Source of the DNA: Paractinoplanes ferrugineus
GTDB lineage: Bacteria; Actinomycetota; Actinomycetes; Mycobacteriales; Micromonosporaceae
Direction: 5' to 3'
Assembly (NCBI RefSeq): GCF_016862195.1
Contig: NZ_BOMM01000008.1
Span: 186,001-250,000 of the forward strand
Length of the DNA stretch: 64,000 nt
Shown here: piece after piece, positions 8,562-16,948 of the stretch
Layout of the letters: each line of letters begins with the position of its first letter
Numbering within the stretch: position 1 is the stretch's first letter
Made by a program: the position numbers and the translations under genes
Notes under the pieces: model-generated
The model's input: the letters and a program-made list of their open reading frames with translations, nothing else
The model's database searches: none
Told to the model about the DNA's origin: nothing

Positions 8562-8681
8562 GTGATCTGCAAGGCCTGCCGGGAGCAGCGACACAAGAAG
8601 TGCCGGGGTGGCTCGTGGTGCGACTGCCAGCACCGGCCGCCGGTGCCGACGCCGCCGGTGACGGGACCGCCCGGCCCATGA
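8562..8681 (+). CDS. Small Cys-rich protein (39 aa), coupled to the reductase
   Basis: Starts GTG-ATC-TGC and encodes a basic peptide with Cys at about positions 3, 6, 14, 20 and 22 plus nearby His, followed by a Pro-rich tail. The CxxC and CDCQH pattern suggests metal binding, most likely zinc. Its stop overlaps the ATG of the pyrimidine-reductase gene (ATGA at 8678-8681), which argues that it is really translated. I do not recognise a named family, though I believe similar short ORFs occur next to this reductase in other actinomycetes. Function unknown. Confidence 0.6.
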   Translation: MICKACREQRHKKCRGGSWCDCQHRPPVPTPPVTGPPGP

Positions 8682-9370
8682 GCGTCTATCAGGAGCGGCC
8701 GGCTGACCTGGTCGGTCTCTATCCGCGCGACTCGGCGCCCACGATGCGGGTCAACTTCATCGCCAGCATCGACGGGGCGGTGTCGGTCGACGGCCTGTCC
8801 GCCGGGCTCCAGGGGCCGGGGGACAAGCAGATCTTCGACACGTTACGGATGGTCTGCGACGCGCTCGTGGTCGGCTCGGGGACGGTGAAAGCGGAAAAAT
8901 ACGACGCCCTGCGCCTGACTCCGGAAGCCCGAGCGTGGCGGCGACAGCACGGCATCCCCGAGTTCCCGCTCATGGTGATCGTCTCGAACAGCCTCGACCT
9001 CGACTACGACCAGCTGGTCTTCGCCGACGCCCCGATCAAGCCGATCATCCTGACCGGCCCGGGAACGGACCTGGGCGCCGCCGGCGAACACGCCGAGGTG
9101 CTCGTCGCCGACGGTCTGGCCGACGGGATAGCCCAGCTCAACGCCCGCGGCGCCACCCAGATCCTGGGCGAGGGCGGCCCCCGCCTGCTCGGCTCGATGA
9201 TCGCCGAGGACGTGGTCACCGAGCTCTGCCTGACCGTCTCGCCCCGGTTGGTCGGCGGCGGCCCCGGCCGTATTTCCGCCGGGGCGCCGGCCGTGCCGCG
9301 CGAGATGTCGCTGCGGCACATCCTCTCCCGGGAGGACATGCTTTTCCTGCGGTACGCGCGTCGTCGATAG
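8678..9370 (+). CDS. Pyrimidine reductase family protein (RibD C-terminal domain)
   Basis: 230 residues of the RibD_C/dihydrofolate-reductase-like fold. Motifs: MRVNFIASIDGAVSVDG near the start, a VGSGTV turn, ILGEGGPRLLG, and CLTVSPRLVGGG, which bind NADPH and substrate. In riboflavin synthesis such domains reduce the ribosyl-aminopyrimidine intermediate, but stand-alone actinobacterial copies away from rib genes have unproven substrates. No deaminase domain is present. The start at 8678 is set by the four-base overlap with the upstream small gene. No rib genes are nearby. Confidence 0.85.
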   Translation: MSVYQERPADLVGLYPRDSAPTMRVNFIASIDGAVSVDGLSAGLQGPGDKQIFDTLRMVCDALVVGSGTVKAEKYDALRLTPEARAWRRQHGIPEFPLMVIVSNSLDLDYDQLVFADAPIKPIILTGPGTDLGAAGEHAEVLVADGLADGIAQLNARGATQILGEGGPRLLGSMIAEDVVTELCLTVSPRLVGGGPGRISAGAPAVPREMSLRHILSREDMLFLRYARRR

Positions 9371-9398
9371 GGCGCGCCTCCACAGGCTGATCAAGATC

Positions 9399-9440
9399 TT
9401 GTGGATAAATCTGTGGATGGCCACCAGAAGTTGTGGACAA
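9399..9440 (-). promoter_or_regulatory. Cluster of three DnaA-box-like sites
   Basis: Read on the minus strand: TTATCCACA (9400-9408) is a perfect classical DnaA box, TTGTCCACA (9432-9440) is a perfect actinobacterial box, and CCATCCACA (9412-9420) matches 7 of 9. All three have the same orientation, with 12 and 20 bases between box starts. They lie in the short gap between the reductase stop (9370) and the HerA-like gene. No dnaA or dnaN is nearby, so this is not oriC. Confidence 0.6.
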
Positions 9441-9499
9441 CGAGTGCCAACCCACTCCAGGTGCGGCTTCTGTCGTACCCCTGGTGCAACATGATCGGC

Positions 9500-11278
9500 G
9501 TGTCTGACGAAGCTGAGCCCACCCGCGGTGGAAAACAGAGTGCCAAATCGCCGGGGGACCCCGTCGGGCGGGTGCTCGGCACCGCCGACGCCACGCCGCT
9601 GCAGTTCTGGACGGCCGTGGCCGACGGGAGCTACCTGCAACTCGACGACGTCGTGGTGACCACCCGGCAACTGCCCGACCGTGAGCCGGTGACGATCGCC
9701 GGCGTGGTGACCCAGGTGCGGGCCCGGCACGAGGGCGCCCAGTTCGACTCCGACGTCTTCGCCATCGCGGAGGGCACCCTGCCGGCCGTGGTGCAGGAGG
9801 CAGCCGAGATCACCACCACCCGGGTCGACCCCGAGCTCTACGTCCCGCCCGCGCCCGGCGCCGTGGTGCACCGGGCCACCGGCGAGGCGCGGGACGCGGC
9901 GCTGCACTTCGACCGGATGGAGCGGCGCATCCCGATGGGCACCGGCCGCGACGGGGTGCCGGTGTTCCTCAACGCCGACTTCCTCGACGGCACCCGCGGC
10001 GCGCACGTCTCCATCTCCGGCATCTCGGGGGTGGCGACCAAGACGAGCTTCGCCACCTTCCTTCTCTACTCGGTGTTCCGGTCCGGTCAGCTGGGTGCCG
10101 ACGGGGCCAACGCACGCGCGCTGATCTTCAATGTCAAGGGCGAGGACCTGCTGTTCCTCGACCACCCCAACACCAAGCTCGACGCCGGCACGATGTCCGC
10201 CTACAAGCTGCTCGAGCTGCCCGCGACGCCCTTCTCCGACGTGCGCGTCTATGCGCCGCCCCGGGCCGGCGACTCGTCCGGCGCGCCCGACGTGAGCAGC
10301 CGGCTGACCGGCGTCGACGCGTTCTACTGGACGCTCGAGGAGTTCTGCGACAAGAAACTGCTGCCCTACGTGTTCGCCGACGCCGACGACGAGCGCCAGC
10401 AATACACGATGGTCGTGCATTCGGTGACCGCGCACCTCAATCGGTACGCGGTCCCGGCCGAGGGCGGCATCAGCATCGACGGCCGGCGCATCTCCTCCTA
10501 CGGCGATCTGGTCGACCACGTAGTCGACCAGCTGACCGACGACGACACCCGCTCGACCTGGGCGGGCAGCGCGGTCAACATGGGCACGGTGAACGCGTTC
10601 GCCCGGCGGCTGATCGGCAGCAAGCGCGACCTGTCCCGGCTGATCCGCGGCGATCTGGCCTCGCGTCGCCCGCACCAGATCAAGACCGCCGAGTCGGCCC
10701 AGGTGACGGTCGTCGACCTGCACAACCTGCCCGACCGCGCCCAGCGCTTCGTGGTCGGCGTGACGCTCAAGACCGAGTTCGAGGAGAAGGAGAAAGCCGG
10801 CACCGGCCGCCCCCTGCTCTTCGTGGTGCTCGACGAGCTCAACAAATACGCGCCGCGGGAGGGCACCTCGCCGATCAAGGAGGTGCTGCTCGACATCGCC
10901 GAGCGCGGCCGGTCACTCGGCGTGATCCTGATCGGCGCGCAGCAGACCGCGAGCGAGGTCGAGCGGCGCATCGTGACCAACTCGGCGATCCGGGTGGTCG
11001 GCCGGCTCGACCCGGCCGAGGCGGCCCGGCCCGAATACGGCTTCCTGCCGCCCGCCATGCGACAGCGGGCGCTGCTGGCCCGGCCCGGCACGATGTTCGT
11101 CAACCAGCCCGACATCCCGGTTCCGCTCTGCGTCGAGTTCCCGTTCCCGGCCTGGGCCACCCGCAAGTCCGAGTCGGGCCCGCCGCCGTCCTCGACGATG
11201 CGCTCGATAGTCCAGGGCGCCGACCCGTTCGCGGTCGTGGGTGGCCGGGGCGCGGCCGACGACGACATCCCGTTCTAA
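9500..11278 (+). CDS. HerA-like ATPase of the FtsK-HerA superfamily
   Basis: About 592 residues. Domains in order: an N-terminal beta-rich HAS-barrel-like region, then the RecA-fold ATPase. The P-loop region reads GISGVATKTS (about residue 174), with Lys-Thr present but Thr where the last Gly normally sits. Walker B is clear as VVLDELNKYAP (about 442), followed by GAQQTASEVERRIVTNSAIRV, the HerA sensor/arginine region. HerA is a hexameric DNA translocase that works with NurA nuclease. The start is uncertain: the frame is open to 9401, but GTG 9500 lies 7 bases after CAACAT and avoids the DnaA-box cluster; ATG 9491 is the alternative. First gene of a four-gene operon. Confidence 0.82.
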   Translation: MSDEAEPTRGGKQSAKSPGDPVGRVLGTADATPLQFWTAVADGSYLQLDDVVVTTRQLPDREPVTIAGVVTQVRARHEGAQFDSDVFAIAEGTLPAVVQEAAEITTTRVDPELYVPPAPGAVVHRATGEARDAALHFDRMERRIPMGTGRDGVPVFLNADFLDGTRGAHVSISGISGVATKTSFATFLLYSVFRSGQLGADGANARALIFNVKGEDLLFLDHPNTKLDAGTMSAYKLLELPATPFSDVRVYAPPRAGDSSGAPDVSSRLTGVDAFYWTLEEFCDKKLLPYVFADADDERQQYTMVVHSVTAHLNRYAVPAEGGISIDGRRISSYGDLVDHVVDQLTDDDTRSTWAGSAVNMGTVNAFARRLIGSKRDLSRLIRGDLASRRPHQIKTAESAQVTVVDLHNLPDRAQRFVVGVTLKTEFEEKEKAGTGRPLLFVVLDELNKYAPREGTSPIKEVLLDIAERGRSLGVILIGAQQTASEVERRIVTNSAIRVVGRLDPAEAARPEYGFLPPAMRQRALLARPGTMFVNQPDIPVPLCVEFPFPAWATRKSESGPPPSSTMRSIVQGADPFAVVGGRGAADDDIPF

Positions 11279-11287
11279 GGTTCTCCG

Positions 11288-12439
11288 ATGCGGATTCTGC
11301 ACACGTCCGACTGGCACGTCGGGAAGGTTCTCAAGGGCCGCAACCGGCTCGACGAGCACATCAAGGTGCTGGCCCAGGTCGTCGAGATCGCCAAGGCCGA
11401 GCGTCCCGACCTGGTGATCGTCGCCGGTGACCTCTACGACACGGCGGCACCGACGGCCGACGCGACGAGGGTGGTGACCCGGGCGCTGTCGGCGCTGCGG
11501 CGTACCGGCGCGATCGTGGTGGCGATCGGTGGCAACCACGACAACGGCCCGGCGCTCGACGCGCTGCGCCCGTGGGCCGACGCGGCCGGCATCGAGCTGC
11601 GCGGCTCGGTGCGGGAGAACCCGGACGAGTTGCTGATCCGCGGGCAGACCGAGGCGGGCGAGCGCTGGCAGCTGGTGGCGTTGCCGTTCCTGTCCCAGCG
11701 CTACGCGATCCGCGCCGCCGAGATGTACGACCTGTCGGCGGCGGAGGCCAACCAGACCTACGCCGACCACATCGCCCGCCTGATCGCCAAGCTCAGCGAG
11801 AAGTTCGCCGAGCCGGGCGTGCTCAACCTGCTCACCGCCCACCTGACGATCGTCGGGGCGACGGCCGGCGGTGGCGAGCGCGAGGCGCACACCATCATGG
11901 GCTACGCGGTGCCGGCCACCGTCTTCCCGCCGAACTGCCACTATGTCGCCCTCGGCCACCTGCACCGCTCGCAGTCGGTGATCTCGCCCTGCCCGACGCG
12001 CTATTCGGGCAGTCCGCTCGCCGTCGACTTCGGCGAGGAGGAGAACGTGCCGTCGGTGGCGATCGTCGACGTCGGCACCGACAAGGCGGCCCGGGTGCGT
12101 GACGTGCCGATTCCGTCGGCGCGGCCGTTGCGGACCGTACGTGGCACGCTCGAACAACTCGCCACGGTGAACCTTCCGGATGCCTGGCTCCGTGTCCTGG
12201 TGCGCGAGACGCCACGGGTCGGCCTGCGCGAGGACGTGCAGGAGATGCTGCCCAACGCGCTCGAGGTCCGGATCGACCCGGAGATGTTGCCGAACAAGGC
12301 GGGTGAGCGGATGGCGCAGCGGGCCGGCCGGTCGCCCCGCCAGCTCTTCGGCGACTACCTGGACAACCGCGGTAACGCCGAGGACGGCGTCCGTGAGCTG
12401 TTCGACGAGCTCTACGACGAGGTGAGCAGCGACTCATGA
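11288..12439 (+). CDS. sbcD: Exonuclease SbcCD subunit D (Mre11-like)
   Basis: 383 residues with the calcineurin-type phosphoesterase motifs in order: HTSDWHVGK (residues 5-13), AGDLYD, GGNHD and ALGHLH. These bind two Mn ions and cut DNA ends; with SbcC the enzyme opens hairpins and protein-blocked ends. The C-terminal part holds the usual capping region. The ATG at 11288 comes 9 bp after the HerA-like stop, with AAGG ahead of it. The stop overlaps sbcC by four bases (ATGA). Confidence 0.95.
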   Translation: MRILHTSDWHVGKVLKGRNRLDEHIKVLAQVVEIAKAERPDLVIVAGDLYDTAAPTADATRVVTRALSALRRTGAIVVAIGGNHDNGPALDALRPWADAAGIELRGSVRENPDELLIRGQTEAGERWQLVALPFLSQRYAIRAAEMYDLSAAEANQTYADHIARLIAKLSEKFAEPGVLNLLTAHLTIVGATAGGGEREAHTIMGYAVPATVFPPNCHYVALGHLHRSQSVISPCPTRYSGSPLAVDFGEEENVPSVAIVDVGTDKAARVRDVPIPSARPLRTVRGTLEQLATVNLPDAWLRVLVRETPRVGLREDVQEMLPNALEVRIDPEMLPNKAGERMAQRAGRSPRQLFGDYLDNRGNAEDGVRELFDELYDEVSSDS

Positions 12440-14925
12440 GGCCGATCAGACTCGACATGACCGGGTTCACGGTGTTCCGGGACGAGACCACCGTGGACTT
12501 CAGCGACGCCGACTACTTCGCCCTGGTCGGCCCGACCGGCTCGGGCAAGTCGACTGTTCTCGACGCGATCATCTTCGCCCTCTACGGGCAGGTGCCGCGC
12601 TGGGGCGGCGCCCGCGGCATCGCCAACGCGCTCGCGCCGAGCGCCGCCGAGGCCAAGGTGCGGCTGGTCTTCGAGTCGGCCAACGAGCGTTACGTCGCGA
12701 CCCGGGTGGTGCGCCGCGACGGCCGGGGCAACGTCAAGACGGCCGGCGCCGGTCTGCAGTTGATGCCGCGCGGTTTCGACGTGACCAAACTCGACACCGG
12801 CATGGACCTCGACGACCTCGGCGAGGTGCTGGCCGGCACGCCCGCCGAGATGGACGCGGCGGTGATGGAGGCGGTCGGCCTGCCGTACGAGCAGTTCACC
12901 AGCTGTGTGGTGCTGCCGCAGGGCAAGTTCGCCGACTTCCTGCACGCCAAGCCGGCCGTCCGCCAGGAGATCCTGGTCAACCTGCTCGGCCTGCAGGTCT
13001 ACGAGGAGGTGCAGACCCGCGCCACCGGCCGGGCCGCCGCCGCCGAGGCCAAGCTCGGCCTCGTCGACCAGCAGCTGGCGGGTCTCGAGGACGCCTCCGA
13101 CGAGGCGGTCGAGGCGGCCGAAAGTGTCGTGACCCGGATGCGCGGGCTCACCGGTGCGGTCGAGGCGGCCGTCCCGGGGTTGCGCGAGGCACACCAGCAG
13201 GAGTCGGAGGCATCGGCGAAACGGGACGCGCTCGACGCGGAGCTGCGGGCGCTGTCCGCCGTCCGGACACCGGCCGGGTCGGCCGAGATCGCGGGCGCGA
13301 CAGCGGTCGCCAGGGCGGGTGCGGCCGAGGCCGCCGAGGAGATCCGCACCGCCGAGGAGCGCGAGGAGAAGGTGCGCGGCGAGCTCGCCGCGGCCGGCGA
13401 CGCCGGCTCGTTGAAGCTGATGCTCGACCGGCACGCCGAGCTGGAACGACTCCTCGGGCAGGAGGAGTGGTTCGCGGGCGAGGTGCAGGTCGCCGAGGTC
13501 GAGTTCAAGGACGCGCAGAGTGGCGCCGAGCTCGCCCACAGCGCCCGCCTGGGCGCCACCCAGTTGCTCGAGCAGGCACGTCTCGACTACACCGAGGCCC
13601 AGCGCCTCGACAAGGCGGCCGCGCTGCGGGCCCACCTGACCGCGGGCGGTCCCTGCCCGGTGTGCGAGCAGACGGTGACCCAGGTGCCGGCCATGCCCGC
13701 GGGCTCCGCGGTGCAGGCGGCCGAGGCGACCGGCAAGGCGGCGCGGGCCGCCGCCGAGGTGGCCGAGTCGGCGTGGAAGCAGCGCGACGCGGTGGCTCGC
13801 AAGCTGGAGGGCAACCTCGAGCGCAAACGCGCCCAGCACGAGCACCACGTGTCCCGGGTCGCCGAGGTGCGCGCGGTGGTGGCCGGTTTCCCGGGCGTAC
13901 CGGCCCTGGAACGGCAGCTCGCCGACATCAGCCGGTTGCAGCGCAAACTCGACCAGGCCGGCACGGCGGTGCGCACGGCCCGCGAGGCCCAGCGCAAGGC
14001 GCAGGCGGCCGCGCATCAGGCCGAGGAGCGGGAGCGTACGGCGTGGCGCACGTTCGACCAGATGCGTGACGGGGTGGCCCGGTTCGGGCCGCCGCCGGCC
14101 GACCGGGAGGACCTGTCCGGCGCCTGGCTGACGCTCGTCGAGTGGGCGGCCGGCGAGCACCGGCGGCGCGAGGCCGCACGGGCCGAGGCGCAGACCGCGG
14201 TGACCACCGCCCACCAGGCCGCGGTGCACGCGTTCGCCACAGTGGGCGCGCTGTTCACCGAGGCCGGCCTGACCGCGCCGACCAGGGGCGGGGAATCCGA
14301 GCTCATCCGGGCCGCGGCGGTGGCCGCCGAGCGGGCCGAGGCGGCCTGGAAGCGGCTGGCCGACCGGCGGGAGCAGGCGCACGAACTGAGCGGGCAGCGG
14401 ATGACGCTGCAGCAGCAGGGGCGGGTGGCCAAGTCGCTGGCCGGTCACCTGCGGGCCAACAACTTCGAGCGATGGCTGCTCGAGGAGGCGCTCGACCTGC
14501 TCGTCGACGGCGCGACCCGGATTCTGCGCGACCTGACCGGCGGCCAGTACGAACTGATCCACGACAAGGGCGAGTTCTACGTCATCGATCAGCACGACGC
14601 CGGGCTGCGGCGCGGGGTGCGCACGCTCTCCGGCGGCGAGACCTTCCAGGCTTCGCTGTCGCTCGCGCTCGCCCTGTCGGAGCAGCTGGCCGGCATGTCG
14701 ACGACGGCCGCCAGCCTCGAGTCGATAGTGCTCGACGAGGGGTTCGGCACGCTCGACGTGGCGACGCTCGACGTGGTGGCCGCCACCCTGGAAAACCTGG
14801 CGGCCCGCGGCGACCGGATGGTCGGCCTGGTCACCCACGTGCCGACGCTGGCCGAACGGGTGCCGGTGCGGTTCGAGGTGCACAAGGACGCGCGCACCGC
14901 GCACGTGGAGAGGGTCGGCTTGTGA
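12436..14925 (+). CDS. sbcC: Exonuclease SbcCD subunit C (Rad50-like ATPase)
   Basis: 829 residues, shorter than the roughly 1,050 of the Escherichia coli protein. Walker A GPTGSGKSTVLDA (about residue 34), a Q-loop and long heptad-rich coiled coils surround a CPVC zinc hook at about residues 406-409. The C-terminus has the ABC signature LSGGE and Walker B ESIVLDEGFGTLD. Both coiled-coil arms are short, which explains the length. It pairs with SbcD to form the Mre11-Rad50-type complex. The last four bases overlap the next gene (GTGA). Confidence 0.95.
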   Translation: MRPIRLDMTGFTVFRDETTVDFSDADYFALVGPTGSGKSTVLDAIIFALYGQVPRWGGARGIANALAPSAAEAKVRLVFESANERYVATRVVRRDGRGNVKTAGAGLQLMPRGFDVTKLDTGMDLDDLGEVLAGTPAEMDAAVMEAVGLPYEQFTSCVVLPQGKFADFLHAKPAVRQEILVNLLGLQVYEEVQTRATGRAAAAEAKLGLVDQQLAGLEDASDEAVEAAESVVTRMRGLTGAVEAAVPGLREAHQQESEASAKRDALDAELRALSAVRTPAGSAEIAGATAVARAGAAEAAEEIRTAEEREEKVRGELAAAGDAGSLKLMLDRHAELERLLGQEEWFAGEVQVAEVEFKDAQSGAELAHSARLGATQLLEQARLDYTEAQRLDKAAALRAHLTAGGPCPVCEQTVTQVPAMPAGSAVQAAEATGKAARAAAEVAESAWKQRDAVARKLEGNLERKRAQHEHHVSRVAEVRAVVAGFPGVPALERQLADISRLQRKLDQAGTAVRTAREAQRKAQAAAHQAEERERTAWRTFDQMRDGVARFGPPPADREDLSGAWLTLVEWAAGEHRRREAARAEAQTAVTTAHQAAVHAFATVGALFTEAGLTAPTRGGESELIRAAAVAAERAEAAWKRLADRREQAHELSGQRMTLQQQGRVAKSLAGHLRANNFERWLLEEALDLLVDGATRILRDLTGGQYELIHDKGEFYVIDQHDAGLRRGVRTLSGGETFQASLSLALALSEQLAGMSTTAASLESIVLDEGFGTLDVATLDVVAATLENLAARGDRMVGLVTHVPTLAERVPVRFEVHKDARTAHVERVGL

Positions 14926-15887
14926 CGCGGATGTTCGTCGACGCCTGGGACCCGTCGTACGGCGCGTCCCTGGAGGGCGGTTCCGGCGGTGACGGGCCGG
15001 CCTCGCCGAGCAGCGCCCAGGTGGACACCGATGTAGAGGTGCCGGCGGCGCGGTGGGCGCCGATCGACGGCGCCCGCAAGGCCCGCCGGCCGGACGTGGT
15101 GTTCCTGGTCGACGGGGTGCGCCGGAACGACGCCGGGCTGTGGACGGCCGAGGACGACGGCACCACCTATGCCGGGTTGGCGGCGTCCTACGCGGCCGGG
15201 GTGGTGCGCTGCGACCTGGGCCGGGGGGTGGCCGAGCTGGTCGGCGCCCGGATCGGTCGGGGACTGTTCACGGCCAGCCCGACGGCCGCCGACCTGCAGG
15301 CCGGCTCGGTGCGTTACGAGGTGCACCGGGTGTCCGGGCCGGGCGAGGCGAGCATGCTTCCGGCCGCCGTCCAGCCGTCGCTCACCGCATTGGAGATCGA
15401 CATTTCCGACATGGCCCGGGACGGCGGTGACGACCTGCTCGTCGTCGACGGTCCGTTGCGGAGCCGGCGGCAGCTCCCGCGCACCATCGGCTATGTGAAG
15501 ACGCAGCAGAAGCTCTACCTGTCGGCGACTCTCAACATGGTCGTGACCTCGTTGCAGCCCGGTCAGCGCACGCCGGTCTTCCACACCGGCACGGTCTGGG
15601 GCGGCTGGTCCTGGTATCTCCGGTTGCCCGGCGGCTCGGGTGCGCCGTGGTCCGGCATCGTCCGGGTGGAGTGCTCGCCCGACCTCACCCCGGAGCAGGC
15701 GATCGAGCTGGCCGAGATCTCCGGGGCCACCCTGCCCCGATTCGCGTCCTCGGCCTACAAAGATCCGCGTGCTCCGCAAAATCTTGTGCCGATCGCCGGA
15801 CTCGAGCGCCGGCTGCGCGGCATGCTCGGCGATTCTCGCGTGCTGCATCGCGCGTTGACGCTGGCCACCGCCCGAAGCCGGACATAA
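14922..15887 (+). CDS. nurA: NurA-type 5'-3' nuclease
   Basis: 321 residues. Two stretches match the NurA domain: VVFLVDGVRR near residue 55 (the first metal-binding Asp) and LLVVDGPL followed by GYVKTQQKL around residue 170-195. NurA is the nuclease partner of HerA in DNA end resection. The GTG at 14922 overlaps the sbcC stop, so the cluster HerA-SbcD-SbcC-NurA is one translation-coupled unit. The family assignment rests on these motifs and on context; sequence identity to archaeal NurA is evidently low. Confidence 0.75.
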   Translation: MTRMFVDAWDPSYGASLEGGSGGDGPASPSSAQVDTDVEVPAARWAPIDGARKARRPDVVFLVDGVRRNDAGLWTAEDDGTTYAGLAASYAAGVVRCDLGRGVAELVGARIGRGLFTASPTAADLQAGSVRYEVHRVSGPGEASMLPAAVQPSLTALEIDISDMARDGGDDLLVVDGPLRSRRQLPRTIGYVKTQQKLYLSATLNMVVTSLQPGQRTPVFHTGTVWGGWSWYLRLPGGSGAPWSGIVRVECSPDLTPEQAIELAEISGATLPRFASSAYKDPRAPQNLVPIAGLERRLRGMLGDSRVLHRALTLATARSRT

Positions 15888-16267
15888 CGCGGGTCGCGCC
15901 CGAAAGGTCCGACCAGGCATCGCGGGTCCTCCGAACGGACGGCGGGGACAGCTGGGAGCGCTCCCAGTAAGACGCTCCGAAAGCGCGCGCCTACGCACCG
16001 GTAATAACCGGACGCGCTGTGCGTCAGCCCTGCTCAGAAGGGCGTTCCCTGTTGCCCCTGTGGCTGAGTATCATTCTGCTGCCCTGGTAGGCATATCGGT
16101 GTAGATGGATGAATTCATCGGCTACCGCTGTGCGCCGTGCCGCCCCCACACGACACCGGAGGACCGTTGATAACCCGCGTCCTGGAAATTTCCCCGCCAC
16201 CGTTGATCCCGGCAGGTGCCCCCGGCCGTACATCAGGCGACGGGGAAAGCTCCGGGCGGAGGTATCA
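15888..16267. other. 380-bp gap upstream of the ECF sigma gene
   Basis: It holds the palindromic CebR-type box near its left end and a 12-bp palindrome GATGAATTCATC at 16108-16119. The right end has the ribosome site of the sigma gene (GGAGG, about 7 bases before ATG 16268). I see no convincing gene and no clear sigma-70 promoter. Confidence 0.5.
15952..15967. promoter_or_regulatory. CebR-type operator palindrome (orphan)
   Basis: A perfect 16-bp palindrome whose core TGGGAGCGCTCCCA (15953-15966) is the CebR operator known from Streptomyces, where cello-oligosaccharides relieve repression. Here the nearest downstream gene is an ECF sigma factor 300 bp away and the upstream gene is nurA, neither a cellulose gene. 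The same 14-mer occurs ahead of the GH12 gene at 29889. Confidence 0.65.
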
Positions 16268-16948
16268 ATGCATGCGGTGGTCGAGGATCGGCTCGCGCCG
16301 GACGGGATGTGCCTGATGACACAACAGAGATCCGGCGGTCGGTGGCAGTCTCTCGACGGTGGTCGCGCTGAAGACAGTGGTTCGGTGATCCCGCGGCAAG
16401 CTCCGCGGCACGGCGCCCCCGACTCCGGTACGGCCAGCCATGAGGACACCCTCGTACGCATGCTCTACGAGGAGCATGCCGGACCCCTGCTGATGTTCGT
16501 GCTGCGCCTGACGGGTGGAGACCGTCAACGCGCAGAGGACATCGTCCAGGAGACGTTGCTGCGGGCCTGGCGTAACGCGCACCGGCTCGGTGCGCAGGGC
16601 CAGCAGTCGCTGCGGCCGTGGTTGGTGACCGTCGCCCGGCGGATCGCCATCGACGACCACCGCAGCGCCAGTGCTCGCCCCGCCGAGACGTACGACCGCG
16701 AGCTGGAGAGCTTCCCCAGTCAGTCGGACGACACCGACCGGGTTCTCCAGTCGATGACCGTGTCCGACGCGCTGCGTGAGCTGAGCCAGTCGCACCGCGA
16801 GATCCTGATCGAGACCTACTTCCGGGGGCGTACGGTGCCCGAGGCGGCGGAGAAGCTCAATCTTCCGCTCGGTACCGCCAAGTCCCGTGTGTATTACGCT
16901 CTGCGTGCGCTGCGTACCGCGCTGCAGCAGCGGGGGGTGACGGAGTAA
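16268..16948 (+). CDS. ECF-family RNA polymerase sigma factor
   Basis: 226 residues. Region 2 is seen as LYEEHAGPLLMFVLRLTGGDRQRAEDIVQETLLRAWRN in outline (residues about 68-105) and region 4 as SHREILIETYFRGRTV through GTAKSRVYYALRALR. The roughly 65 residues before region 2 are a non-conserved leader. ATG 16268 has GGAGG seven bases upstream; ATG 16308 is an alternative. The stop overlaps the start of the anti-sigma gene by one base. The cluster downstream encodes exported proteins, so this sigma probably controls cell-surface functions. Confidence 0.9.
   Translation: MHAVVEDRLAPDGMCLMTQQRSGGRWQSLDGGRAEDSGSVIPRQAPRHGAPDSGTASHEDTLVRMLYEEHAGPLLMFVLRLTGGDRQRAEDIVQETLLRAWRNAHRLGAQGQQSLRPWLVTVARRIAIDDHRSASARPAETYDRELESFPSQSDDTDRVLQSMTVSDALRELSQSHREILIETYFRGRTVPEAAEKLNLPLGTAKSRVYYALRALRTALQQRGVTE

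Noticed and set aside
9399..9440. Chromosomal origin at the DnaA-box cluster.
   Set aside because: Only three boxes, no AT-rich unwinding region, and no dnaA, dnaN, recF or gyrB nearby.
12412..14904. 830-codon open frame opposite sbcC.
   Set aside because: It mirrors the coiled-coil codons of sbcC; no start signal and no recognisable domain.
15952..15967. Terminator of the nurA operon.
   Set aside because: The 16-bp palindrome would fold only with a 6-bp stem and has no T-run; it matches the CebR operator exactly.
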